A stretch of 64,000 nt of DNA from Bolinopsis microptera (GCF_026151205.1 NC_087074.1:8163726-8227725); one strand, 5' to 3'. Positions 22,825-32,270 are shown, counted from the first letter of the stretch. Notes: generated from the sequence alone by a model not told the origin. Translations and numbers: made by a program.

Positions 22825-25800
22825 TTTTAAACTAATTACAACACTACAAATCTATTACATTTATTGAGGTATGACAATGGAAAGTCCACTACGATGATAA
22901 CAAACAGCGGTGAAGACAAGACAGCAGAAACAGAGAGTGTACAGCTACCAGACACCTGTGATCCGGAGATATCTCAACACCTGTCTTCTGAAGGTATTGC
23001 TTATGTTACACCTGTTGTTTCTCTGTTATGTGGAATCTGTCCCAAAGATCTTATATCAGAACCTTGTAGCATTCAATGTGATTCCTGTAAGACATTTTTC
23101 CATCCTAAATGTCTTGGCAAGTCTGCACCAGTGGACAGTGAACGGTGGGTTTGTCAGAAATGTAGGGATAATGTAGAGAACCAGCAGATCATTGATGCTC
23201 CTGACGAGGAAAATGATATCTGTTATAACTGTCCCGTGTGTAGGAGTGTTGTGGGGGATTCGGATAAGGCATTGGGTTGTGATGGCTGTGAAGAATGGTT
23301 CCATGCACCTTGTTTGTTTATCAGTGAAACCGAGTACGCTGAGATGGATAATGAAGAGATATGGTTTTGTGATACTTGTCAAGCAGTGAAAGCAAACAAA
23401 ATTAATTGGGGCTCAATGGTTGATGAAGAGTTGATAGCTGAGAAAGTCCAAGCTGTTTATCAAGAGATGGTGACATGGAGAAAGAATCTTTTCCTAGTTC
23501 CCAGAGGTAAATCAGGTAGCGACTTTATAAAAGAACTGACTCGGCTCATCCTCTTATTTGCAGATGCTACCAAGTGGGAAAGGCTATCGTTCGCACTGGT
23601 TCATATCTTCTTGCCAATCATGTTGCAAAAACCGTCAAGCAAGTCAAAAGCAAGAGACCATGTAACATATCTCACCAAGCGTTTGGTTAAATGGAAAAAT
23701 GGAGAACTTGACGATCTAATGATGGAGTGCAGGAGTATTCAGAAAGCCTTGGTGCAGCAACAAAAAATCAGCGAGGAATCCAGGAAGAAGAGTTTCTGCC
23801 GACTAATACTTCTTGGGAAAGTTAAACAAGCCACCAAATATGTTGACAGTTCCAATGACACCTTAGGAGTTCACAGCCTAACAGCAAACATTAAACAGGT
23901 CCTTGGGGAGAAACACCCTCCAGCTGTTAAAGCAGATCCAGTTGTTCTGCACCCTCACAGTACTCCTCCACCTCAGGAAGTGATATTTGAGAGGATTGAC
24001 GCAGAGACTGTCAAGAGGGCTTGTTTATATTTGGATGGATCAGGCGACCCAACACTAACGGACTCAGATTTGTGGAAGCATATCATCTGCAGCAAATCAT
24101 TTGGCAAAGCATCAGTGACACTTGCTGAGTCTATAGCAATTGTTGCAAGGCGCCTTTGTAGAGAAGATATCCATCGTAGCTGTCTGAAAGAGTTCACTGC
24201 ATGCAGATTAATCCCTCTTGATAAAGGCCAGGATAAGAACGGGAAACCTGGTGTAAGACCAATTGGAATCGGCGAGATATTGCGCAGAATCATTGGAAAA
24301 GCAGTTATAATGTCTTTCAAAACTGATATACAATATGCTGCTGGCCCACTGCAGACCTGTGCAGGGCTCAAATCAGGAATAGAGGCTTCCATTCATGCAA
24401 TGAGACAGATCTGGGAAGACAGTGACACTGAAGCAATACTACAGGTTGACGCTGATAATGCGTTCAATCGTCTTAATAGAGAAGCAGCCCTTCACAATGT
24501 TCATGAGATCTGTCCTCCGCTCTATCAGTATCTAAAGAACCACTACCAAAAGCCAGCAGACCTGATCATTAATACTACCGAGGACCACTACCAACTTAAG
24601 TCTGAGGAAGGTTCAACTCAGGGAGATGTAGCAGCAATGGCATTCTATGCGTTAGGGATCAAGCCTCTAGTAGATGACCTAGCCACAGCCTCCAAGCCCA
24701 GTGTTTGCAAACAGTCTTGGTATGCAGACGACAGTAGTGCTGGTGGAAAGATTGAAGGTATTAAGATATGGTGGGATACGCTGTTGGAGCAAGGACCAAA
24801 GTATGGATATTACCCAAAAGCCAGTAAGACCGTCCTGATTGTGAAGAAAACCGAGGACCTAGATCTTGCGCAGAAAGTATTCTCAGGCACTGGTATTAAA
24901 ATCGAGTCTGAAGGAGAACGCCATTTGGGTGCAGCAATTGGCAGCGAAGTTTTTAAGAACAAATATGTCTCAGATAAAGTCCATAAATGGTGTCAGGACA
25001 TCAAGCTGTTGTCATCAATTGCTGTTGAGGAGCCCCAAGCTGCTTTGACTGCATATACTAAGGGAATTTGTCACCGGTGGACGTTCATTCAGAGGACCAT
25101 CCCGGGTATAAGTCACTTGTTTCAACCATTGGAGGATTGCATCAGAACAGATTTTATTCCAGCAATCTTGGGTAAGAACGTATCAGACTTGGACCGCTCC
25201 ATATTTGCATTGCCAGTCAGACATGGTGGCCTAGGTATCTCCAACCCAGTTGAAAACTGCAATAGAGAATTCACAGCCTCAGTCACCATCACAAAAGACC
25301 TCACAGACCTGATTATCAACCAGCAAAACACCCTTGAATATTACAACATGTCAATTCAAAATGACACTATAAAAAGTCTCAAGGCAATCAAGGAGAAACA
25401 CTTATTTACGGTTAGCAAATCAATAGAGGACAGTGTAAGAGATCCCAACCTAAAGAGATCTCTCCAGTTCATCAAAGAGAAAGGTTCAGGATGTTGGCTT
25501 ACTGCACTTCCATTGAAGAGATTTGGCTACTCCCTGAACAAGATTGAGTTCCGTGATGCTCTGTACTTGCGTTATGGTTGGGAGATCCCTAACACCCCAT
25601 TTCACTGTGCTTGTGGAGAGAGAAATAATGTGAATCACACACTTATATGCAAGAAAGGTGGCTATGTTTCTATGAGACACAACAACATCCGCGATCTAAA
25701 TGCAGAGCTGCAGCGTGAAGTATGCAGAGATGTAGTGACTGAGCCAGCATTGATACCCCTTGATAATGAAGAAATTGTTGGTACCAATGCTGATAGAGCT

Positions 25801-26562
25801 GCACCTGATGTATCCTCACGAGGTCTCTGGAGCACATTTGAACGAACATTCTTTGATGTCTGTGTTACCCACCCCAACTCACCCACATATGACAAAAAAG
25901 ATATGGAACAGATCTATAAAGTTCATGAAATGAGGAAAATGAAAAAGTACAACAACAGAATCATCCAGGTGGAAAAAGGCACCTTTACTCCACTTATATA
26001 CTCAACAAATGGCGGATGGGGTCCACAAGCCACAAGATACCACAAGAGACTCGCTGAAAAACTATCCCAGAAGAGAGGAGAAGACTATGCGGCTATTATG
26101 TGTTATATGCGCACCAGGATTAGATTCTCAATCCTCAGGAGCACCCTGATAGCGGTCAGGGGTGAGAGAGGGAGACGGCAATCGTATACATTGCCAGTCA
26201 GTGTAACTTCGTTTAACTTGATACCTGCCACCATGGACTATGAATGTTTCTAGACACTATCCTTTTGATATTGAGATATTGGTATTTCAGACCACGTGTA
26301 CATCGTTCCTTTTTTTACGACACAGTAATTTATTGACACTCACAGCTATAATTTTAATCATTGAATCAGTATTTTTATCTGTGCTCTGTGAATGCATCAC
26401 ATGAATCAGTTTTTTAATCTATTAACTTATTACACATTTGTGCTCTGCTTTAGCATCACTTGACTATTTAAAAAAAATTGTTTGTTCAGGCCATGACCTT
26501 ATAGTCAGCCAATTGGCCATTGCTATATTATGTGTATATTGTTTGAATATTCTTTTCTCCTC
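22825..26562 (+). mobile_element. Complete PHD-RT-RLE non-LTR retrotransposon
   Basis: This is a 3,738-bp insertion in LTR1. GTTTAGTTGAAG flanks it on both sides (22813-22824 and 26563-26574), and the uninterrupted LTR2 gives the empty site (TTTAGTTGAAGTCCTCATC). The 5' leader is about 70 bp, there is a single ORF, and the 3' UTR of about 310 bp ends ...TATATTGTTTGAATATTCTT with no poly-A tail. The last ~30 bp recur at the end of the truncated copy at 15795. The lack of poly-A and the single ORF fit the older, endonuclease-of-restriction-type non-LTR clades. Confidence 0.88.
22894..26253 (+). CDS. PHD-finger / reverse transcriptase / restriction-like endonuclease polyprotein
   Basis: The single ORF is 1,119 aa from the first in-frame ATG (22894). 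Two PHD-type zinc fingers lie at residues ~46-90 (C..C...C..C...H..C...C..C) and ~110-162 (CPVC...CDGC..WFH..C...C..C). The RT follows at ~380-720, with VDADNAF (catalytic Asp near 519), EGSTQGD and WYADD (Y610). The C-terminus has a zinc knuckle CACGERNNVNHTLIC (905-919), a RHN motif, and a PD...FFDV...K..KY pattern (P971-D972, D988, KKY ~1020) as in restriction-like endonucleases of R2/R4/NeSL-type elements. It would nick the target and prime cDNA synthesis from it. R2-type proteins use C2H2 or Myb DNA-binding domains at this end, so PHD fingers are unusual. No frameshift is seen, so it may be active. Confidence 0.85.
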   Translation: MITNSGEDKTAETESVQLPDTCDPEISQHLSSEGIAYVTPVVSLLCGICPKDLISEPCSIQCDSCKTFFHPKCLGKSAPVDSERWVCQKCRDNVENQQIIDAPDEENDICYNCPVCRSVVGDSDKALGCDGCEEWFHAPCLFISETEYAEMDNEEIWFCDTCQAVKANKINWGSMVDEELIAEKVQAVYQEMVTWRKNLFLVPRGKSGSDFIKELTRLILLFADATKWERLSFALVHIFLPIMLQKPSSKSKARDHVTYLTKRLVKWKNGELDDLMMECRSIQKALVQQQKISEESRKKSFCRLILLGKVKQATKYVDSSNDTLGVHSLTANIKQVLGEKHPPAVKADPVVLHPHSTPPPQEVIFERIDAETVKRACLYLDGSGDPTLTDSDLWKHIICSKSFGKASVTLAESIAIVARRLCREDIHRSCLKEFTACRLIPLDKGQDKNGKPGVRPIGIGEILRRIIGKAVIMSFKTDIQYAAGPLQTCAGLKSGIEASIHAMRQIWEDSDTEAILQVDADNAFNRLNREAALHNVHEICPPLYQYLKNHYQKPADLIINTTEDHYQLKSEEGSTQGDVAAMAFYALGIKPLVDDLATASKPSVCKQSWYADDSSAGGKIEGIKIWWDTLLEQGPKYGYYPKASKTVLIVKKTEDLDLAQKVFSGTGIKIESEGERHLGAAIGSEVFKNKYVSDKVHKWCQDIKLLSSIAVEEPQAALTAYTKGICHRWTFIQRTIPGISHLFQPLEDCIRTDFIPAILGKNVSDLDRSIFALPVRHGGLGISNPVENCNREFTASVTITKDLTDLIINQQNTLEYYNMSIQNDTIKSLKAIKEKHLFTVSKSIEDSVRDPNLKRSLQFIKEKGSGCWLTALPLKRFGYSLNKIEFRDALYLRYGWEIPNTPFHCACGERNNVNHTLICKKGGYVSMRHNNIRDLNAELQREVCRDVVTEPALIPLDNEEIVGTNADRAAPDVSSRGLWSTFERTFFDVCVTHPNSPTYDKKDMEQIYKVHEMRKMKKYNNRIIQVEKGTFTPLIYSTNGGWGPQATRYHKRLAEKLSQKRGEDYAAIMCYMRTRIRFSILRSTLIAVRGERGRRQSYTLPVSVTSFNLIPATMDYECF

Positions 26563-26574
26563 GTTTAGTTGAAG

Positions 26575-26900
26575 TCCTCATCATTCAGAAGTACCTCATA
26601 TAGTAAGAAGAACATCATCATCAGGAGTAGTAGTTTTAATTTAATAGTAGTTTAATCTAATAGTAAAAAGACATTATTTAGTTTAGTATTGATTTGTGTA
26701 TTAGTTATAGCAGTGTGAGTAGCTGAGTCACACCAATCACATTTCAATCACTCATTCACTATTTGAGGGTGAGTACATAGAGTAACAAGGTTACATTTGA
26801 AACACCATTTATTTGTATAACCTCTTTATTCATCTAATTTGTATTTATAATAATTGAGTATTATTTGTTATTTAATTAACCCAAGAACAGGGTTCCAACA
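26575..26900 (+). repeat. LTR1, 3' portion
   Basis: Continues LTR1 after the retrotransposon. It matches 28141-28429 plus 32781-32819 of LTR2 and ends GGGTTCCAACA. Confidence 0.85.
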
Positions 26901-26901
26901 G

Positions 26902-26967
26902 TGGTAGCAGGAAGTGGTTACGATCCACCGACCTCTGGGTTATGGGCCCAGCACGCTTCCACTGCGC
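26902..26967 (-). other. Extended primer-binding site complementary to initiator tRNA-Met
   Basis: Starting one base after LTR1, this is the reverse complement of initiator tRNA-Met from the 3' CCA back to nucleotide 10. On the minus strand the anticodon loop reads CCCATAAC, between stems CTGGG and CCCAG. The T-loop reads ATCGTAA where initiator tRNAs have ATCGAAA. It is not a tRNA gene. The 5' acceptor strand (positions 1-7) is missing, since the bases there, AGAAAAA, cannot pair with TCCTGCT, and the match stops at G10. It lies exactly where an LTR element carries its primer site. Confidence 0.85.
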
Positions 26968-27635
26968 AGTTTTTCTGTCATTACGATAACTCGATACAGA
27001 AATCTCTAAAGATCACACTTGTTTACAGTGTTGGATGGGTATTTTTTGTGCACCTGTCAGTCTAAGAACGATGTTTCCATTCCGTTCATAGAAAAGAGAT
27101 TTTCGTATTAAGAACTTTGATAGTTATTAGCTAATAGTTAGACTGTATTAATTCTATCGGACGTTTTGTACAAGTATTATATCTCTCAGATCTCACGCTC
27201 AGCGTGGAAGGCAGTCATTTTAGCCACTAGCCTGTTTTACAGCGGATGTTTTTCCCGCGTTAACAGAGATTTAATCCACTTGTACCACGTGACTCGCCGA
27301 ATATGGAATAATCGTTAACTGCTTTTTTAGTTATCTGCTTTCATGACAGTGTATCGACACGTATTTAGGATTAACTCAGATTGAGCCGCGCATTTTTTTA
27401 TATAGCTCAAACTCATAGAAAGTATTTTTAGCGCGCACGACACGTTTTTGTGCAGCGTGCGGGATTAGAATATTTTTAACTTAACATTTTTTCTAGAGTT
27501 TATTTCCTAATTTAACTTGGATAGTCGGATATCTATTTTTTAACAAAGAAAGTATAGGGAGTTATGACTTTAAGATTGTAAAAGTCATGAGTTAAATTAT
27601 TAGTAAGTACTTTTTCTTTTTTAAAGTAGGGGGAA
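26968..27635 (+). other. Non-coding interior of the LTR element, with polypurine tract
   Basis: No ORF of note. The right end AAAGTAGGGGGAA (27623-27635) is the expected polypurine tract for plus-strand priming, directly before LTR2. Homology to gag or a packaging signal is not visible. Confidence 0.65.
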
Positions 27636-28429
27636 TGTTAGAATCTTAATTCTATTTGTAGCTTGTTTTTGTACTTCATATTACTAACCCTGTATCTCAC
27701 TTTAGCAAAGGTTTAGTTCCAGTGATTGTATATACAGTGTTGGGGTAAAGGGACTCCAGAAGGCAGACAAGGCTCGACTCCAGACTCTAGTTGAAGTAAC
27801 AGAAGAGAGAGGAGTGTCCAGTGTTTAGTTGACTCCAGACTCTAGCGAAGCAGAAGGGAGAGGAGTGACGTTGTCGACTCCAGACTCTAGCGTAGCAGAA
27901 GGGAGAGGAGTGACGTTGTTTTAGTGATCCCACAGATTCCAGTCGACAGATACTATCTGTGTTCTGTGACGTGGAAAGAGTGGTAAGTAGTTTATAGTTA
28001 TAGTTTAGTAGTTTAGTCTAGGAGTTCCCGCTTCCTCTTTCACTTTCATTTATAGTTTCACGTGGATTACCTTTCACTTTACTCACGGTAGTTTTCCCCC
28101 AGGGTTTTTATTATAGTTATCAGTTCCAGTTTAGTTGAAGTCCTCATCATTCAGAAGTACCTCATTTATAGTAAGAAGAACATCATCATCAGGAGTAGTA
28201 GTTTTAATTTAATAGTAGTTTAATCTAATAGTAAAAAGACATTATTTAGTTTAGTATTGATTTGTGTATTAGTTATAGCAGTGTGAGTAGCTGAGTCACA
28301 CCAATCACATTTCAATCACTCATTCACTATTTGAGGGTGAGTACATAGAGTAACAAGGTTACATTTGAAACACCATTTATTTGTATAACCTCTTTATTCA
28401 TCTAATTTGTATTTATAATAATTGAGTAT
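27636..28429 (+). repeat. LTR2, 5' portion
   Basis: Starts TGTTAGAATC. It gives the uninterrupted form of the site where the PHD-RT-RLE element entered LTR1. It is itself interrupted after GAGTAT at 28429 by the gypsy element. Confidence 0.85.
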
Positions 28430-28534
28430 TGTCGTGAGATTTATTATTACTAATATGTACTATTTACAGGATGTTTAATATTTAATGTAACTCTGTTAAC
28501 AACTGTCTCATTTGGTAACTCTCGACACACAACA
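28430..28534 (+). repeat. 5' LTR of gypsy element
   Basis: 105 bp, TG...CA. It contains AGGATGTTTAA at 28468-28478, exactly complementary to TTAAACATCCT at 28537-28547 just after the LTR. If transcription begins near 28468, U3 is only about 38 bp. Confidence 0.9.
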
Positions 28535-28536
28535 CT

Positions 28537-28547
28537 TTAAACATCCT
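28537..28547 (+). promoter_or_regulatory. Candidate self-priming primer-binding site
   Basis: The sequence TTAAACATCCT starts 2 nt after the LTR. It lacks the TGG that pairs with a tRNA CCA end but is a perfect 11-nt complement of AGGATGTTTAA in the LTR. In the fission-yeast element Tf1 the primer is the first 11 nt of the transcript itself. The match in length and place suggests the same mechanism here. Confidence 0.6.
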
Positions 28548-28562
28548 CAACTAAACAAAAGT

Positions 28563-31500
28563 ATGGATAAAGTACTGAGACCGGATAGACTAGAACTGGA
28601 CCTAGCTACATCAACTCAAGGAGGAAACGCAAACAAATACACACATTGGAGCACTACGATGGACAACTTCATCGAGACACTGAAAGAAACCGTAACTAGT
28701 GACGAAGATAAATACAAGGTTTTAATAAACTTTATTAGCCCTGATATCTTCCTGCACATATCGGGGCTAACTAAATACACTGAAGCCAGCACCCTCTTAC
28801 AGGCTCTATTCGTAAAGACGAAAAACCCAAACTATGCTCGTCACTGCCTGGCCATGAGAACCCAGAAGGAAGGAGAATCCATCGAATTATACTTACTGGC
28901 ACTAGAAAAACTAGCTAAAGAGTGTGACTTCAAGGAGGTAACTGCTGCAGCGCACCAAGAGGAATGTATCAGAACGGCATTCATATCAGGATTGAGCTCA
29001 CATCAGATCCGCCAACGGCTACTTGAGGATACTAAATCCTTATCTGACACAACTAAGGCAGCTACCACACTTGAGCAAGCCCTCAGGGAGAGTAAGCACT
29101 ACAATCACCGGGCTTCTGACGAAGGTCACTTAGCGGCAACCGATTCATGCTCTGTTGGTCAAGAGTCTATCTCTCATGTTGCAGCTGTTCAGGGCCGTGC
29201 CCAATTCCAATCACAAAAAGGAGGAGACAAACACTGCGGTTACTGCGGCTACAGCCCTCACGACCGAAAAGTTTGTCCTGCAAGAGATGCACCCTGCCAC
29301 AACTGTGACAGACGGGGCCACTTCAGCAGTGTTTGCCGACAACGCAAGAGAAATCCTGACAAACGCTCTGCAGCCATGCACCGGCCTGCTAACGATGATC
29401 ACGTACCTGCTGAGATGGACGCCTATACTCCCTTCCTCGCTGCTACCTCGTCGACTCCTTACCCCTCATCCCTCTCCCACTCCGTAGTAAACGTCAAGGT
29501 AAATGACCATTTCAATGGCTATCTCCTAATTGACACAGGAAGCTCCGAAAGCTTCATTTCTAAAAGTTTTGCTTCTAAATTAGGCGTTAAACTTTCAAAC
29601 TGTAATAATTCAATAACATTAGCATCAGAAAATCATGTGAGTAGAACTGTGGGTGCCTGTCATGTTGATATAAACTTAAATGAACATTCCCTCTGTAACG
29701 TGCGCCTCATGGTTCTTGAACAGTTGTGTTGCGATATCATACTGGGTTTGGACATTTTGAAGGAACACGAGCGCCTGGTACTTTCATTTAGTGGTCACAA
29801 AGCACCCATCGAACTCACCAGTCCCTTTTCTCCGTCAATTTCCTGCTCACTGGCTAAAGCAGATATCGAGCCCCCATCTTTGTTCGCCAATCTCGAGGGT
29901 AATCTCCGTCCTATTGCCTGCGGTTCTCGCAAGTTTTCCGATCAAGAGTCATTTTTCATTAAACAAACCATTGATAGCCTACTTGAAAGTGACATAATCA
30001 GGCCAAGCAAGAGCCCATGGAGGGCTCAGGTTCTAGTTACTGGCCTCAACAAGCCGAACACAAAACCGAGGATGGTTGTAGACTACTCTCGCACGATAAA
30101 CAAATTCACACTACTGGACGCATATCCATTACCAAACATGGAGAGGGTTGTATCTAGCATTGCAAAGTACTCAATCTACAGCACCTTTGACCTTAAGTCT
30201 GCGTATTATCAAATACCAATAATGGAAAACGAAAAGTCTTATACCGCATTCGAAGCCGCCGGAAGGTTATTTGAGTTCAACGTCATCCCCTTTGGTGTTA
30301 AAAATGGGGTAGCAGCCTTCCAGAGAGTCATTGACCAAATCATAGAACAGGAGAAGCTCGAGGGGACTTTCGCCTATCTTGACAATATTACGGTGGCGGG
30401 TGAGTCACAAGAAGAACATGACGAGAATGTGAAGAAGTTTCTAGACATTGTAGAGAAATATAGTCTAACCCTCAACAAGGAGAAAACAGCGGGGCCTACT
30501 ACCTTTATTAATATCCTAGGCTACTTGGTCTCAAAAGGTCAGATGAGACCTGATCCAGACCGCATGGAGCCCTTACTTAAACTGCCATTGCCTAAGGACC
30601 CTGCTTCCTTGCAGAGAGCTCTCGGTTTGTTTTCATACTACTCACGGTGGGTAGAAAAGTACTCAGATATGGTCCAGCCACTCATTAAGGAACCCTCATT
30701 TCCACTGTCAGAGACTTGTAATACTGCTTTCGAGAGTATTAAATCAAAAATCGCAAGTTCATGTATCGTGTGTCCCAATGATCGTGATAATCTCGTCCTT
30801 GAATCAGATGCTTCTGAGTTTGCCCTTTCCGCTAGTCTTAACCAAGGTGGTAAGCCTGTTGCATTTTTCTCTAGGACCCTAAAAGCACATGAACGCAGAC
30901 ACCACGCTGTGGAGAAGGAGGCCTGCGCTATTGTTGAAGCATGTCGAAAATGGCAACATTATTTAGCAGGACGAAAATTCACTCTCATCACCGACCAACA
31001 GGCTATCTCTTTCATGTTTAGTCATCAGACCCACGGGAAGATCAAAAATAATAAGATACAGCGCTGGAGGATCGAGCTCTCCACCTTGGACTTTGATATC
31101 AAGTATCGGCCCGGGCCCGAAAACGTCACAGCCGACTGCCTTTCGCGAGCCTACTGTTCAGCCCTCGCCTATGGTTACCCTGACCTGGTTGATATTCATG
31201 AAAATCTCTGTCATCCAGGTGTGGCCAGGTTATATCACTTTGTTAGGGTCAGAAACATGCCTTTCTCCATCGATCAAGTCAAGAAAGTAACAGCTGATTG
31301 TGGGGACTGTGCTAGGATTAAGCCCAAGTTCATCAGACCTCTAAACCCTCCGCTAATAGAAGCTACAAAACCACTGGACCGAATTAGTATTGATTTCAAG
31401 GGACCCCTCCCATCGAGCACAAAGAATAAGTATATGCTGGTCATCATAGATGAGTATAGCCGGTTCCCCTTTGTCTACGCCTGCCCTAACATGGAATCTT

Positions 31501-32270
31501 CTACCATAATCAGATGTTTATCTAACTTGTTCTCTATGTTTGGCACGGTAGGATATGTACACTCAGACAACGGCCCCTCCTTGATAAGCAGTGAGCTCCG
31601 TAAATTCTTCCTAGATCACGGGGTAGGGTTTAGTAATAGTTCGAAGTACAACCCCCGTGGTAATAGCCAGGTTGAACGTTACAATGGCGTCATATGGAAG
31701 GCTATTCAGCTAGCACTATCAAGCAAAAAGTTCCCTCTGACCCATTGGGAGATAGTCCTACCCGAGGTACTTCATGCTCAAAGGACTCTGCTCTGTACGG
31801 CCACTAACCAGACTCCCCATGAACGCCTTTTCTCCTTCCAAAGGAGATCCGCTTCCGGAAAACCAGTCCCTTCTTGGCTATTGACTCAAAAAAAAGTGCT
31901 GGCCAAGAGGCACGTTCGAAGGTCTAAGTATGATCCATTATGTGACGAGGTCGATCTTGTCTCAGTCAACCCCGCAAATGCTAGAGTCAGGTACCCAGGG
32001 GGCCGCGAGGACACTGTTTCGTTGAGGGACTTGGCACCTCTACCTGTCAGCGAATCTAATGCCGAAAACTCCACAGGATCTGCTGTAAAGGAAATACCCC
32101 CAGTTGCAGTGACCCCCTCTGTTACGGTCGCTCCATCTACTCCCGCTCCCTCTAACCCTCCAACCTCCTCCTGTATCCCTGAACCGTGTCATCTCTCCGA
32201 ACTGCCTGAGCCCAACCCCCGCCGTTCAACTAGGGAATCTCGTCCTCCTGACCGCTTCCAGGCTGGTTAG
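28563..32270 (+). CDS. Gypsy gag-pol polyprotein, about 1,235 aa
   Basis: The first in-frame ATG is 28563 (MDKVLRPDRLEL). Gag comes first, with zinc knuckles near residues 220-255 (CGYCGYSPHD...C and CHNCDRRGHFSSVC). The aspartic protease follows (LIDTGSSESF, ~322), then RT with FDLKSAYYQIP, FGVKNGVAAFQR and YLDN (~605), RNase H (ESDASEFALSASLN, ~747; TDQQAISFMF), and integrase with H-H-C-C (HENLCHPG...CGDCARI) and DDE (SIDFKGP ~943, HSDNG ~1001, VERYN ~1038). The order RT-RH-IN is the gypsy order. Gag and pol are fused in one frame, so no ribosomal frameshift is needed. The RT box is YLDN, not YxDD. The C-terminus is Pro/Ser-rich (VAPSTPAPSNPPTSS) without a chromodomain. Confidence 0.93.
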   Translation: MDKVLRPDRLELDLATSTQGGNANKYTHWSTTMDNFIETLKETVTSDEDKYKVLINFISPDIFLHISGLTKYTEASTLLQALFVKTKNPNYARHCLAMRTQKEGESIELYLLALEKLAKECDFKEVTAAAHQEECIRTAFISGLSSHQIRQRLLEDTKSLSDTTKAATTLEQALRESKHYNHRASDEGHLAATDSCSVGQESISHVAAVQGRAQFQSQKGGDKHCGYCGYSPHDRKVCPARDAPCHNCDRRGHFSSVCRQRKRNPDKRSAAMHRPANDDHVPAEMDAYTPFLAATSSTPYPSSLSHSVVNVKVNDHFNGYLLIDTGSSESFISKSFASKLGVKLSNCNNSITLASENHVSRTVGACHVDINLNEHSLCNVRLMVLEQLCCDIILGLDILKEHERLVLSFSGHKAPIELTSPFSPSISCSLAKADIEPPSLFANLEGNLRPIACGSRKFSDQESFFIKQTIDSLLESDIIRPSKSPWRAQVLVTGLNKPNTKPRMVVDYSRTINKFTLLDAYPLPNMERVVSSIAKYSIYSTFDLKSAYYQIPIMENEKSYTAFEAAGRLFEFNVIPFGVKNGVAAFQRVIDQIIEQEKLEGTFAYLDNITVAGESQEEHDENVKKFLDIVEKYSLTLNKEKTAGPTTFINILGYLVSKGQMRPDPDRMEPLLKLPLPKDPASLQRALGLFSYYSRWVEKYSDMVQPLIKEPSFPLSETCNTAFESIKSKIASSCIVCPNDRDNLVLESDASEFALSASLNQGGKPVAFFSRTLKAHERRHHAVEKEACAIVEACRKWQHYLAGRKFTLITDQQAISFMFSHQTHGKIKNNKIQRWRIELSTLDFDIKYRPGPENVTADCLSRAYCSALAYGYPDLVDIHENLCHPGVARLYHFVRVRNMPFSIDQVKKVTADCGDCARIKPKFIRPLNPPLIEATKPLDRISIDFKGPLPSSTKNKYMLVIIDEYSRFPFVYACPNMESSTIIRCLSNLFSMFGTVGYVHSDNGPSLISSELRKFFLDHGVGFSNSSKYNPRGNSQVERYNGVIWKAIQLALSSKKFPLTHWEIVLPEVLHAQRTLLCTATNQTPHERLFSFQRRSASGKPVPSWLLTQKKVLAKRHVRRSKYDPLCDEVDLVSVNPANARVRYPGGREDTVSLRDLAPLPVSESNAENSTGSAVKEIPPVAVTPSVTVAPSTPAPSNPPTSSCIPEPCHLSELPEPNPRRSTRESRPPDRFQAG

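Noticed and set aside
22864-22893. Start of the PHD-RT ORF at 22864
   Set aside because: That codon is TTG; the first in-frame ATG is at 22894, still upstream of both PHD fingers.
26902-26970. Initiator tRNA-Met gene on the minus strand
   Set aside because: The 5' acceptor strand and positions 1-9 are missing and cannot pair with the 3' strand. The match starts with an encoded CCA complement directly after an LTR, which is the PBS position.
28512-28562. Extension of the gypsy ORF upstream to 28512
   Set aside because: The codon at 28512 is TTG within the LTR. The first ATG in frame is 28563, so I start the protein there.
29211-29402. Minus-strand ORFs inside the gypsy and RLE polyproteins
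   Set aside because: They are shadows of the plus-strand coding frames with no domain features.
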